From Verrucomicrobiota bacterium (GTDB lineage: Bacteria > Verrucomicrobiota > Verrucomicrobiia > Chthoniobacterales > UBA10450), in assembly GCA_003218345.1 (NCBI GenBank), contig QHNF01000065.1:1-9157 (forward strand): a DNA stretch of 9,157 nt, written 5' to 3'. Positions 1 through 7,796 of the stretch are shown piece after piece. Position numbers and translations under genes: made by a program. The number at the start of each line of letters is the position of its first letter. The first letter of the stretch is position 1. Below the pieces are notes generated by a model, which saw only the letters and a list, made by a program, of their open reading frames with translations, ran no database searches and was not told the DNA's origin.

Positions 1-1
1 T

Positions 2-1069
2 TTGCAGCCGGTTCGGCGCCTGTGTCGGCGCCCAAATCGTGCAGCGGTTTTCTCGCACATCGGCTACACAATTCATCGTCTCGACCGGCGCGTGTGCATA
101 AAACGGATAGTGGTAAGTCGCTTCAATCGTACGTGTGACAGCGCCGGTGCTCGGAGGCGCTTCCTGTTTGCGCGTGATGAAACCGCGTTCATGCGACGCG
201 AATTCGAGCCGCTTGGAATGCGCCTCCGAATCAAACGCGTCCGGTGGCGGCACGCCCCAATCCACCGCTAGCGCGGTCCGGCCTTTTATTGCTGCCCAAG
301 TATTATCGGCGACGACAGCAATTCCGCGCGACGTCTTCACGACGTTACGAACACCGCGAACATTTCTCGCTTTCTCTTCGTCCATTCGCTTCGGTTTCGC
401 GCCGATCCATGGCGGTCGTTCGAGCGACGCGTACAACATCCCGGGAATTTTCGTGTCGATGCCGTAGCGCGCGTTGCCCGAAACGATATCGCGACCATCG
501 ATTCGCGGCGTGCGGCGGCCGACAATTTTATAATCGCGCGCATTCTTCAGCGGCGGGTCGCTAGGCACGGACAATTTCGCCGCGTCCGCCACCAGAGCGC
601 CGTATTCGAAACGGCGGCCGCTGGACGTGTGAACGATCGCTCCGTTGGAAGCGGCGCAACTTCCGCGATCAACTTTCCATCGCGCTGCTGCCGCAGTGGC
701 GAGCATCTCACGCGCAGCCGCTCCCGCTTTCCGCAAAGAGCGCCAGCCATCTCGCACACTGTCACTTCCACCGGTGCCGAGATCGTCGAAGACTGGGCTG
801 GGCGACGCCTGTAAGAGTTTGATGCGCGACCAATCTGCCTCGAGTTCTTCAGCCAGGATCATCGCGAGCGATGTGCGCACCCCCTGGCCCATTTCCGACT
901 TGCCGATCGTCAACGTTACTGTGCCGTCGATGTCGATCTTGACCCAGCCATTCGGCGCAAATTCTTTCGTCGCATCGGCGGCAAAAATTCTGCGCCTATT
1001 GAAACCGACAACCAGACCGGCGCTGCCAACAGCAACGGTTCGCACAAAATCACGGCGCGAGATTTTCAT
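2..1069 (-). CDS. Molybdopterin-binding large subunit, IorB / xanthine dehydrogenase-like (3' truncated by window edge)
   Basis: This is the catalytic large subunit of a molybdenum hydroxylase of the isoquinoline 1-oxidoreductase beta (IorB) / aldehyde dehydrogenase type. It hydroxylates N-heterocycles or oxidises aldehydes at a Mo-molybdopterin centre and passes electrons to the [2Fe-2S] subunit. Only 356 codons are visible; relatives run to roughly 700-750 residues, so about half, including the catalytic Glu region, lies off the left edge. Residues 4-20 ([17 protein letters not shown]) form a twin-arginine signal, which predicts folded export with the cofactor in place. Visible family segments are [13 protein letters not shown] (57-69), [12 protein letters not shown] (98-109), the second-domain entry [18 protein letters not shown] (186-203) and HAPVETMNC ... 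WAPTQAPN (326-352). The ATG overlaps the stop of the small-subunit gene (ATGA, 1069-1066), indicating translational coupling. The family call is firm; the substrate cannot be told. Confidence 0.9.
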   Translation of the reverse strand, partial: MKISRRDFVRTVAVGSAGLVVGFNRRRIFAADATKEFAPNGWVKIDIDGTVTLTIGKSEMGQGVRTSLAMILAEELEADWSRIKLLQASPSPVFDDLGTGGSDSVRDGWRSLRKAGAAAREMLATAAAARWKVDRGSCAASNGAIVHTSSGRRFEYGALVADAAKLSVPSDPPLKNARDYKIVGRRTPRIDGRDIVSGNARYGIDTKIPGMLYASLERPPWIGAKPKRMDEEKARNVRGVRNVVKTSRGIAVVADNTWAAIKGRTALAVDWGVPPPDAFDSEAHSKRLEFASHERGFITRKQEAPPSTGAVTRTIEATYHYPFYAHAPVETMNCVADVRENRCTIWAPTQAPNRLQ

Positions 1070-1548
1070 CGCGAAGACGATTTTTTCTTTCGCATCTCCG
1101 CGGCCGCTCGATGAATCGCTTTGCGAATACGCGGGTAGGTTCCGCAACGGCAAACCGAATCAGACATGACGGTCTCGATGAGATCGTCGTTTGGCTCCGG
1201 ATGCTCGTTCAGCAACCCGCATACCGTCATGATCATTCCAGCCTGGCAATAGCCGCATTGCGCCACCTCTTCTTCGATCCATGCGCGCTGACACGGATGG
1301 CTCACGTCGGGCGACAGCCCTTCAATCGTAGTAAAACTTCGTCCCGCGATTTCCGAGGCAGGAAGCTGACAGGCGCGTAAGGCTTTGCCGTTTTCAAGAA
1401 TCGTGCATGCGCCGCAAACCCCAACACCGCAACCAAACTTCGTTCCGGTTAACCCAAGTTGATCGCGCAGGATCCAGAGCAACGGCGTGTCGTCATCGGC
1501 CTCGATTGTGCGAGGCGCGCCGTTAACAGTGAGGCGAAGCTCGGCCAT
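1066..1548 (-). CDS. [2Fe-2S] small subunit of molybdenum hydroxylase (IorA/CoxS-like)
   Basis: This 160-residue protein is the electron-transfer subunit that carries two [2Fe-2S] clusters between the Mo site of the large subunit and an outside acceptor. The plant-ferredoxin-type cluster ligands are C40, C45, C48 and C60 ([12 protein letters not shown], then C60). The second, all-helical [2Fe-2S] domain has C98, C101, C133 and C135 (QCGYCQAGM ... [10 protein letters not shown]). All eight ligands are present and the length is typical of the family. It has no signal peptide of its own, so if the enzyme is exported it presumably travels with the Tat-tagged large subunit; this is inference. It starts 6 bases after the amidohydrolase stop and overlaps the large-subunit ATG by four bases, so the three genes are very probably one operon. 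There is no FAD-binding CoxM-type gene beside it in the window, which fits the two-subunit Ior arrangement, in which electrons go to a cytochrome or dye and not to NAD. Confidence 0.95.
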   Translation of the reverse strand: MAELRLTVNGAPRTIEADDDTPLLWILRDQLGLTGTKFGCGVGVCGACTILENGKALRACQLPASEIAGRSFTTIEGLSPDVSHPCQRAWIEEEVAQCGYCQAGMIMTVCGLLNEHPEPNDDLIETVMSDSVCRCGTYPRIRKAIHRAAAEMRKKKSSSR

Positions 1549-1554
1549 GAGTCA

Positions 1555-3366
1555 TTACTTCGACTGTCGATCTTCAAAGACAATTTCGCCGCCGATGATG
1601 TTCATTATGCAGCGCGCCTGCAAAATTTCCGTCTCCGGGATTTTCATGATGTCGGCGGAGAGCACGGTGAAATCGGCGAGCTTGCCAACTTCGATTGAGC
1701 CTTTGTCATTTTCTTCGAACGCGGCGTAAGCGGGCCAAATCGTAAACATTTTCAATGCTTGCTCTCGCGAGAAGGCTTGCTCGGGATGCCATCCTTCGCC
1801 CGATTCACCTTTGATGCTTTTGCGCGCGACCGCGGCGTAAAATTCGATCATCGGTTCGCCGCGCTCCACTGGCGCGTCGGATCCGCCGGCGATGATGCAG
1901 CCGGAATCGAGAAAACTTTTCCACGCGTACGCGCCGCCAAGGCGATCCATTCCGAGTCGCGCTAACGCGAAAAACAAATCGCTGACTGCATGCGACGGTT
2001 GCATCGAAGGAATCACGCCCAATTTTGCGAAGCGCGGGATGTCAGCAGGATCGACAATCTGCGCATGCTCGACTCGCCACCGCGGCTCGCGGATTTTGCG
2101 TTCGTTAGGCGGGACAGCTTTGAATGCGGCTTCGTAAAGATCGAGAATTAATCGGTTCGCGCGATCGCCAATGGCATGCGTCTCGACTTGAATGCCGCGG
2201 CGCAATGCTTCTTTAAACATCGGCGATAAATCTTCGGGTTTTTCGGTGAGATAACCGGAAGTCTCCGGCGCATCATTGTATGGTTTCAGCAACGCCGCGC
2301 CGCGCGAGCCGAGTGCGCCGTCGAAAATGACTTTGATAGTTCGCTGCGTGAAGTAATGGTTGAAACCATTGATTGTTGATCCTTCCCGCAAAAAATTTTG
2401 CGCATCTGTCCCGGGGCCAAAAACCGCGTTTACGAAACGAATTTTGATTTTTCCCGTTTCGAAACTCTTCCTGATAAGGTCGACATCTTCCGTGTGGCTG
2501 CCGGCATTTTGAATTTCGCACCAGCCCAGTCCGATCTCGCGATCAATTCCGCGTAGCAACGCCTGCTCGCGGTCGGCTTCGGTCGGTTTCGGAATATATT
2601 CCGCGACCAAATCCTGCGCGTTGTCGAGCAACATCCCATTCGGTTCGCCGTTCGTTTTTAGAATTTGTCCACCGAAAGGATCCGGCGTGTTCTTGTCGAT
2701 CTTGGCAATTTTTAGCGCGACGGAATTTGCGACGGAGGCGTGACCATCGGCGCGCGTGAGATAAACTGGGTTGTTGGGCGCGATCTTGTCGAGCTCAGAT
2801 CGCGTAGGAAACTGCGGCGGCTTCCAGAAAGTCTCTATCCAGCCCCGGCCTGTGACCCATTTTCCGCGCTCGGTTTGCGCGGCGCTCTCTTTCACTTTCG
2901 CGAAAAAATCTTCCAGCGTCTTCGTGCCCTCGAGATTCAAAGTCGTCTCGCGATCGCCAATTTCAAAGATGTGGCAATGCGCATCAGTGAAGCCGGGCAC
3001 GAGTGTGTGACCATGAAGATCGATAACGCGGGTGGCGCGAAATTTCTTCGCGTCTTCATTTGAGCCGGCGAAAAGGATCCGATCGCCTTTCACGGCCACG
3101 GCTTCAGCCTTCGGCTGTTTTGCGTTTACGGTGTAGATGTTTCCGTTCGTAAGAACAAGATCGACGTCCAGTCGATTCCGCTTGGCTTCACTCGGGACAG
3201 ATTCTTTAGCAGCGTTCACGTCTCGAATGAAAAACAGCAGGAAAAGAAGACTGCTCCGGAAAAGAACGTGGGAAGTCTGCGCTTTCACTTGACGATTTGC
3301 CGAAGTTTTGACGTTATCAGCTTTGCCAATTGTTCGCTTTTCTGTATCGGAAAAGGCAAACGGCAT
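1555..3366 (-). CDS. Amidohydrolase family 3 (YtcJ/NfdA-like) metal-dependent hydrolase, probably exported
   Basis: A 603-residue (from ATG) TIM-barrel hydrolase of the amidohydrolase superfamily, of the group that contains N-substituted formamide deformylase and YtcJ. Visible family features are the N-terminal beta-sandwich DLVLTNGNIYTVNAKQPKA (69-87), the metal motif DAHCH (H130, H132), TIKVIFDGALGSRGAAL (343-359), with K345 a candidate bridging lysine, ETHAIGDR (H397), RVEHAQ (H434), GGSDAPVE (D497) and the C-terminal GSIEVGKLADFTVLS. The metal ligands therefore look intact. A hydrophobic stretch at 38-47 followed by VNA (50-52) resembles a signal peptide. It sits 36 residues in if the ATG at 3366 is used, but only 10 residues in if a GTG at 3288 (residue 27) is used, which gives a well-formed leader. 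Neither start has a clear ribosome site, so the start is unsettled. It is the first gene of the - strand operon. Substrate unknown: amides, formamides or cyclic ureides are possible. Confidence 0.92.
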   Translation of the reverse strand: MPFAFSDTEKRTIGKADNVKTSANRQVKAQTSHVLFRSSLLFLLFFIRDVNAAKESVPSEAKRNRLDVDLVLTNGNIYTVNAKQPKAEAVAVKGDRILFAGSNEDAKKFRATRVIDLHGHTLVPGFTDAHCHIFEIGDRETTLNLEGTKTLEDFFAKVKESAAQTERGKWVTGRGWIETFWKPPQFPTRSELDKIAPNNPVYLTRADGHASVANSVALKIAKIDKNTPDPFGGQILKTNGEPNGMLLDNAQDLVAEYIPKPTEADREQALLRGIDREIGLGWCEIQNAGSHTEDVDLIRKSFETGKIKIRFVNAVFGPGTDAQNFLREGSTINGFNHYFTQRTIKVIFDGALGSRGAALLKPYNDAPETSGYLTEKPEDLSPMFKEALRRGIQVETHAIGDRANRLILDLYEAAFKAVPPNERKIREPRWRVEHAQIVDPADIPRFAKLGVIPSMQPSHAVSDLFFALARLGMDRLGGAYAWKSFLDSGCIIAGGSDAPVERGEPMIEFYAAVARKSIKGESGEGWHPEQAFSREQALKMFTIWPAYAAFEENDKGSIEVGKLADFTVLSADIMKIPETEILQARCIMNIIGGEIVFEDRQSK

Positions 3367-3573
3367 TGTTTTTTGTCAATAATCAGATTGGACGATGAAT
3401 TTTATTTTGCTCCCGCCAAGCAGATTCATAGAATCGTGGTTTCCCCTCAGGCGAGCAACAAACCTTAACCTTTTGGACCGTCTGAACGCAGCACATCCCG
3501 ATTTCAATTTTGATTCGTTTTCAGCTTGGCGGCTGCTGCTGTTTGTCAGCGGAGCAGATTTTGTCTAAGACCC
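3367..3573. promoter_or_regulatory. Divergent intergenic control region between the amidohydrolase operon and actA
   Basis: This AT-richer gap separates two genes that point away from each other, so it must contain promoters for both, unless the amidohydrolase starts at the inner GTG (3288), which widens the gap. On the + strand TAGAAT (3429-3434) matches the -10 consensus at five of six bases, but the sequence 16 bases upstream, TTGCTC (3407-3412), is only a partial -35. On the - strand a TTGACA lies at 3379-3374 and a TAAAAT at 3404-3399, neither with a convincing partner at the right spacing. I see no clear operator palindrome. The region is assigned from gene orientation, and the individual boxes are weak. 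Confidence 0.4.
3533..3557 (+). other. Nine-base-pair hairpin in the actA leader
   Basis: CTGCT and GCTG (3533-3541) pair with CAGC (3547-3550) and AGCAG (3553-3557) around a five-base loop, with a two-base GG bulge. The structure ends 16 bases before the actA ATG and is followed by a short, interrupted T-rich stretch. It could be an mRNA 5'-end stabiliser or a weak attenuator; it is also short enough to be chance, partly made by a CTG triplet run. Confidence 0.3.
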
Positions 3574-4299
3574 ATGGCAAATTTTTTCCCACGCTGGACA
3601 AACTGGGTGCCGATCAAACTGGTGATCTGCGGAATCCTGTCGGTCTGTGGGTTGACTGCAGCGACATGGTATTACGTGACGCCAAAGTACACTCGGGTGC
3701 GGTATCAGCCTATTCAGCCGGTGCCTTTTCCGCATGATTTGCACGTGTCGCAACTGGGAATGGATTGCCGTTACTGTCACAGTTTTGTCGATATGGCGGC
3801 GCACTCGAACCTGCCCAATACGCAGACCTGCATGAACTGCCACACGCAGGTGCAAAAAGACAATCCGAAGCTCGAGCCGGTGCGGGCGAGTTGGAAAACG
3901 GGCAACCCGATCGAGTGGGTGCAGATTCATCGCACACCCGATTACGTTTTTTACAATCACAGCGCGCACGTGAACCGGGGCATCAGTTGTTTTAGTTGTC
4001 ATGGTCCGGTCAACCACATGGCGGTGGTTTATCATGCCAAACCGCACAGCATGGCGTGGTGTCTTGAATGTCATCGGCACCCGGAGAATTTTTTGCGACC
4101 AGATGACCAGGTCTTCAACCTTGATTGGAAACCTGAGGACGTGAAGCCAGCCGAATTTGTGGCGAAGTACGGACACCCGCAGACCGCGCAAGAAGATTTA
4201 TCGAAGAAGAAGAAGCTGACCCAAACAGAAATCGGCCAGACGCTAAAAGAGCGCTGGAACATCAATCCGCCTACTAATTGTCAGGGGTGCCACCGATGA
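3574..4299 (+). CDS. actA: ActA, pentahaem cytochrome c subunit of alternative complex III
   Basis: This 241-residue protein is the membrane-anchored multihaem cytochrome c of ACIII, which relays electrons from the ActB Fe-S chain to an outside acceptor or to a partner oxidase. Five CXXCH haem sites are visible: C65-H69 (CRYCH), C86-H90 (CMNCH), C139-H143 (CFSCH), C163-H167 (CLECH) and C236-H240 (CQGCH). Extra histidines such as H54, H57, H129, H132, H154 and H158 are candidates for distal haem ligands. A single hydrophobic segment at about residues 13-33 is the N-terminal anchor, leaving the haem domain in the periplasm; no lipobox cysteine precedes the haem region. I chose the ATG at 3574 because it gives the usual short cytoplasmic tail. 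An in-frame TTG at 3526 would add 16 residues that look like translated leader. The five-haem count, the size and the next genes actB and actC make the assignment secure. Confidence 0.95.
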   Translation: MANFFPRWTNWVPIKLVICGILSVCGLTAATWYYVTPKYTRVRYQPIQPVPFPHDLHVSQLGMDCRYCHSFVDMAAHSNLPNTQTCMNCHTQVQKDNPKLEPVRASWKTGNPIEWVQIHRTPDYVFYNHSAHVNRGISCFSCHGPVNHMAVVYHAKPHSMAWCLECHRHPENFLRPDDQVFNLDWKPEDVKPAEFVAKYGHPQTAQEDLSKKKKLTQTEIGQTLKERWNINPPTNCQGCHR

Positions 4300-4332
4300 G
4301 AAGAATCGTGACGGATCTAACGTGTGGAGTCC

Positions 4333-4449
4333 GGAGCTTAGGCTTTCAGCCTGACTTGGCGGACACGCTTCCAGCGTGGCGAAGATCAACAATCGCTTGT
4401 TGGCAGGCTGGAAGCCCGCCAGCCGAGACAGGCAGGATGCCTATCCTCC
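4333..4449. repeat. Imperfect inverted repeat of four mini-hairpins (REPIN/MITE-like) between actA and actB
   Basis: Two 50-base arms, 4333-4382 and 4400-4449, are inverted copies that align with no gap and agree at 36 of 50 positions by hand count; the centre is at 4391. Each arm contains two small palindromes with three-base loops: 4340-4352 (AGGCT TTC AGCCT), 4364-4378 (CACGCT TCC AGCGTG), 4402-4420 (GGCAGGCT GGA AGCCCGCC, one mismatch) and 4430-4442 (AGGCA GGA TGCCT). Their centres are 25, 40 and 25 bases apart. The element ends one base before the actB ATG. Inverted pairs of REP-type palindromes (REPINs) are known mobile, non-autonomous repeats; membership in such a family is inferred and needs other copies in the genome. 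No second copy lies in this window. Confidence 0.7.
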
Positions 4450-4450
4450 T

Positions 4451-7400
4451 ATGAAACGTGTTTTCCAGCATCCGCCGGAGTCCTCAACTGGCAAGCGTTA
4501 CTGGCGCAGCCTCGGCGAATACAGCAATACACCCGAGTTTCGCGAATGGCTCGAACGCGAATTCCCGGCAGGCGCAGCAGAACTGAATGGCGACGAATGG
4601 TCGCGCCGGGACTTTTTGAAATTAATGGGGGCATCCATGGCGTTGGCTGGCTTTAGCTTGAATAGCTGCCGGCGACCGGAAGCGCATCTGGTTCCTTTTA
4701 CGAAGAGTGTCGAGTGGACGATTCCCGGCAAATTTCTCTATTACGCGACCGCGATGCCTCGGCGCAGCGGAGCAATTCCGCTCATTGCTACGACTGTCGA
4801 CGGGCGTCCGATCAAGCTGGAGGGAAATCCATTGCATCCGGCCAGCGGCGGCGCGACAGACACTTTCGCCCAGGCGTCGATTCTCGATCTCTATGATCCA
4901 TCGCGCTCACAACGGTTCGTTCACAAAGGGAAAACGAGCGATCGCGGAGCGTTTGAGGATTATGTTAGGAAACTTCGCAACACGCTTCTCGCTCAGCAGG
5001 GCGATGGCCTTGCATTTCTAGTGGCGGAGACGCACTCGCCTACCCGCGAGCGTCTGCGCACCGAACTGGAAAAGAATTTCCCGGCCATGCGCTGGTGCGT
5101 GTACGAGCCGCTCCTAGGCGAGGAAATGAGTTTGACTGCGCAAACCGCTTTCGGTCCGGGCGCGCAAGCATTGCCAAAGTTCGATCGCGCCGATGTCGTT
5201 CTTGCGCTGGATAGCGATTTTCTCGACTGCGGCCAGGGCGACCTCGCGGCAGTGCGCGCGTTTACCTCTCGTCGGCGTGTAAGTACGGCCAAGGACAGCA
5301 TGAACCGGCTGTACGTTGTCGAGAACCGGTTCACACTCACGGGCGCGATGGCGGATCATCGCCTTCGCTGTCCGGCGAGCCAAATCGCAGCGTTTACGCA
5401 TGCGCTTGCGGGAAAAATTCTTGCCGGCACAAACGACACTAATCTCGGGTCTGTCATCGGAGGCTTGCAAGCGCCGACGGGCGGCGCTGCGTTCGATGAG
5501 CGGTGGCTCAGTGAGGCGGCGAATGATCTCATGGCGAAACCAGGCGCGAGTTTGGTGCTGGCGGGTCCAACCCAGCCGGTCGCAGTGCAATTACTCGTGT
5601 ATGCGATCAATGCTGCGCTGAAGAATTTGGGTCAGACACTGATCGTCCGTCAGGCCCCGCGCAACCCACGAACAATCGACATTTCACAATTAGCAGCGGA
5701 CATAAACGATGGGCGGATCAAGCAGCTGTTCATTCTTGGAGGCGATCCGGTCTATAACGCACCACGCGGCCTTGTGGAGGATCGAAAAACAAACCTGCCG
5801 CTGGACTGGGCTGAGCTGCAAAAAAAGGTGCCGGAGAGTGTGCGACTCGGTTATCACAAGGATGCCACATCGGCATTAAGCCAATGGCATGTTCCTACTG
5901 CGCACTATCTCGAATCGTGGGGTGACGCGCTTACCGCCGATGGCGAGTATTTATCGATTCAACCGATGATTTTGCCGCTTTTTGGCGGCCTCTCGGAAAT
6001 CGAATTACTCAACACGTTACTCGGCGGACCGAAAACAGAAGGACCAGAACTGGTACAAGAGACTTTTCGCGCGACAAATCCCAGCGGCGATTTTCAAACT
6101 GCCTGGTCGCGTTTTCTCCACGATGGCTTTGCCGCGCACGTTCAGCCGCGTGATCAGCCAGCCGCATTTAATACGAACGCGGCAGGAGCGCTTGCGCAAA
6201 GTTCCTGGACGCCGCCGCCAGCGCCTACGGCAGAATCGCCTGAGATTGTGCTCGTGGCCAGCTACGCGATGGACGACGGCCGGTATACAAATAACGGCTG
6301 GCTCCAGGAATTGCCCGATCCAATCACGAAGCTGACGTGGGACAATGCAGCGCTAATGAGTCCTGGTTTCGCGAAAAAGCTCGGCGTTCAGACCGGTGAC
6401 CTGGTGCAGATCGCAATCAATGAAAACGGACATCCGGCGCCGCTCAAACGCGAGCTGGTTATCGCAGTGCTGGTGTCGCCTGGTCATGCCGAAAATTCCA
6501 TTACGATCCCGCTGGGCTATGGACGGAAGATGCCAGATTTCAACGCGCTGCCATACGCGGGCGGAGCTCTAAAAGAAGAACCGAAGATCGCCGAGCAGGG
6601 TGGTTTCAACGGCTATCTCCTGCGCACGGCAGCGAATCCACATATCGCCGTTGCAGGCGGGCAGGGGATCGAGAGCGTGAAGGTTACGAAAGTCGGCCGC
6701 AATTATCCGTTCTCAATCACACAGGAGCACTTCAGCATCGAGGGCCGCGGTCTCGTGCGGGAAGCGACCATTGAACGTTACCGCGCTGATAACGATTTTG
6801 CGAAGAAAATTCCCGGCGAAGAAGAACTGACCAACCCGCTGCCGAGCATTTACCGTCATCCGCCGCTCGATGCACCGCAGCAATGGGGAATGAGTATCGA
6901 CTTAAATGTCTGTACGGGGTGCAGCGCGTGCGTGATTGCCTGCCAGAGTGAAAACAATATCCCGGTCGTAGGCAAGTTACAGGTGGCTCATGGCCGCGTG
7001 ATGCACTGGATTCGCATCGATCGCTATTACGCCAGCAAGAAACTATTTAACGAAGACCGTGGCGATTGGCCGGAGAACCCGGAGGTCGTGCATCAACCGA
7101 TGCCGTGCCAGCATTGCGAAAACGCGCCGTGCGAAACCGTCTGCCCCGTCAACGCTACTATCCACAGCGAGGACGGTCTCAATGTCATGGCTTATAACCG
7201 CTGCATCGGCACGCGATATTGCTCGAACAACTGCCCGTTCAAAGTGCGACGCTTTAATTATTTCGATTACAACCAGCGACCAGTCGGCAAGAGAAAGATC
7301 GCCGGTGCATTGAGCGTCTATGAAGAATATCTCGCGCCGCTTACCACCAAAGGCGCGCCGGACGTTATCAAAATGCAGAAGAATCCCAATGTCACCGTAC

Positions 7401-7750
7401 GGATGCGCGGAGTGATGGAGAAATGCACTTTTTGCGTGCAACGGATTGAGGAAGCAAAAATCGCCGCGCTCGCGCGAGCAGGCGCGTCTGCGAATAAGCG
7501 CATTCCGCGCGATTCGTTCACCAGCGCGTGCGCGCAAGCCTGCCCCACCGGCGCGATTGTTTTTGGTGATATTAAGGATCCAGAAAGCGCGGTTTCAAGA
7601 ATGAAAAAGCAGGACCGCAATTACCGGCTGCTCGAATATTTGAACGTGGAGACGCGAACCAGTTATCTGGCGCGTATCCGCAATCCGAATCCCAAAATGC
7701 CGGACGCAGAAAACATCGGAGTCGCAAGCCTCGAGGAGAAACCAGCATGA
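4451..7750 (+). CDS. actB: ActB, fused molybdopterin oxidoreductase-like and Fe-S cluster subunit of alternative complex III
   Basis: This 1099-residue periplasmic subunit of ACIII carries the Fe-S wire from the quinol site in ActC towards the ActA haems. From the ATG at 4451, residues 1-50 are an N-terminal extension ([19 protein letters not shown]) before an internal twin-arginine signal [18 protein letters not shown] (51-68), an arrangement typical of this family; LNSC (70-73) is a possible lipobox. About 75-780 resemble a molybdopterin oxidoreductase, a domain that in characterised ACIII holds no Mo cofactor. About 810-1065 are a four-cluster ferredoxin-like domain: C821, C824, C827, C831; C886, C889, C894, C898; C918, C924, C928; C992, C995, C1027, C1031. 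In the third group T921 (CIGTRYC) replaces the expected Cys. That gives 15 ligands, fitting three [4Fe-4S] and one [3Fe-4S], as reported for ACIII. An in-frame GTG at 4376 would add 25 residues encoded by the inverted repeat; I reject it. The stop overlaps an ATG (ATGA, 7747-7750). Confidence 0.95.
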   Translation: MKRVFQHPPESSTGKRYWRSLGEYSNTPEFREWLEREFPAGAAELNGDEWSRRDFLKLMGASMALAGFSLNSCRRPEAHLVPFTKSVEWTIPGKFLYYATAMPRRSGAIPLIATTVDGRPIKLEGNPLHPASGGATDTFAQASILDLYDPSRSQRFVHKGKTSDRGAFEDYVRKLRNTLLAQQGDGLAFLVAETHSPTRERLRTELEKNFPAMRWCVYEPLLGEEMSLTAQTAFGPGAQALPKFDRADVVLALDSDFLDCGQGDLAAVRAFTSRRRVSTAKDSMNRLYVVENRFTLTGAMADHRLRCPASQIAAFTHALAGKILAGTNDTNLGSVIGGLQAPTGGAAFDERWLSEAANDLMAKPGASLVLAGPTQPVAVQLLVYAINAALKNLGQTLIVRQAPRNPRTIDISQLAADINDGRIKQLFILGGDPVYNAPRGLVEDRKTNLPLDWAELQKKVPESVRLGYHKDATSALSQWHVPTAHYLESWGDALTADGEYLSIQPMILPLFGGLSEIELLNTLLGGPKTEGPELVQETFRATNPSGDFQTAWSRFLHDGFAAHVQPRDQPAAFNTNAAGALAQSSWTPPPAPTAESPEIVLVASYAMDDGRYTNNGWLQELPDPITKLTWDNAALMSPGFAKKLGVQTGDLVQIAINENGHPAPLKRELVIAVLVSPGHAENSITIPLGYGRKMPDFNALPYAGGALKEEPKIAEQGGFNGYLLRTAANPHIAVAGGQGIESVKVTKVGRNYPFSITQEHFSIEGRGLVREATIERYRADNDFAKKIPGEEELTNPLPSIYRHPPLDAPQQWGMSIDLNVCTGCSACVIACQSENNIPVVGKLQVAHGRVMHWIRIDRYYASKKLFNEDRGDWPENPEVVHQPMPCQHCENAPCETVCPVNATIHSEDGLNVMAYNRCIGTRYCSNNCPFKVRRFNYFDYNQRPVGKRKIAGALSVYEEYLAPLTTKGAPDVIKMQKNPNVTVRMRGVMEKCTFCVQRIEEAKIAALARAGASANKRIPRDSFTSACAQACPTGAIVFGDIKDPESAVSRMKKQDRNYRLLEYLNVETRTSYLARIRNPNPKMPDAENIGVASLEEKPA

Positions 7751-7794
7751 ACTTATCTACAATCCGCAATCCACGTTCGGCATTCCGCAATTAA
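7747..7794 (+). other. 15-codon mini-ORF overlapping the actB stop
   Basis: An ATG overlapping the actB TGA (ATGA) opens a frame of 15 codons, [15 protein letters not shown], that ends in TAA at 7792-7794, two bases before the actC ATG. Such overlaps normally mark the true start of the next gene, yet this frame is closed almost at once and most of it is repeat sequence. It may pass terminating ribosomes on to actC, or simply be the remains of an older actC start; it probably has no product with a function of its own. Confidence 0.25.
7760..7794. repeat. Degenerate heptanucleotide tandem repeat in the actB-actC gap
   Basis: Five consecutive 7-base units fit the loose consensus CAWTCCG. The first two units (7760-7773) are CAATCCG and CAATCCA, the fourth is CATTCCG, and the third and fifth are more diverged. 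The block fills most of the 46 bases between the actB stop and the actC ATG. Heptamer tandem repeats are known in the intergenic DNA of some bacteria, notably cyanobacteria; whether this is a dispersed family here cannot be told from one copy. Confidence 0.5.
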
Positions 7795-7796
7795 CA

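Noticed and set aside
645..1169. 174-codon + strand frame opposite the Mo hydroxylase genes
   Set aside because: The - strand has a Tat signal, MGQG motif and [2Fe-2S] ligands in this stretch, so the + strand frame is a shadow.
3374..3379. TTGACA on the - strand as a -35 box for the amidohydrolase
   Set aside because: No -10-like sequence at 16-19 bases spacing; the site is also only about 8 bases from the ATG at 3366, too close for a normal promoter unless the GTG start is used.
3565..4191. 208-codon open frame on the - strand opposite actA, rich in His and Arg
   Set aside because: It is the antisense of a gene with five intact CXXCH motifs; its His/Arg bias follows from reading that strand backwards and it has no recognisable domain.
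4444..4450. TCCTCCT before the actB ATG as a ribosome-binding site
   Set aside because: It matches the 3' end of 16S rRNA itself, not its complement, so it cannot pair with it; it is part of the inverted repeat.
5114..5590. 158-codon - strand frame opposite the N-terminal half of actB
   Set aside because: Arg-rich shadow of actB with no start context or domain.
7043..7537. 164-codon - strand frame opposite the Fe-S domain of actB
   Set aside because: It lies wholly within a well-supported gene, has no family features, and its length is explained by codon bias of the + strand gene.
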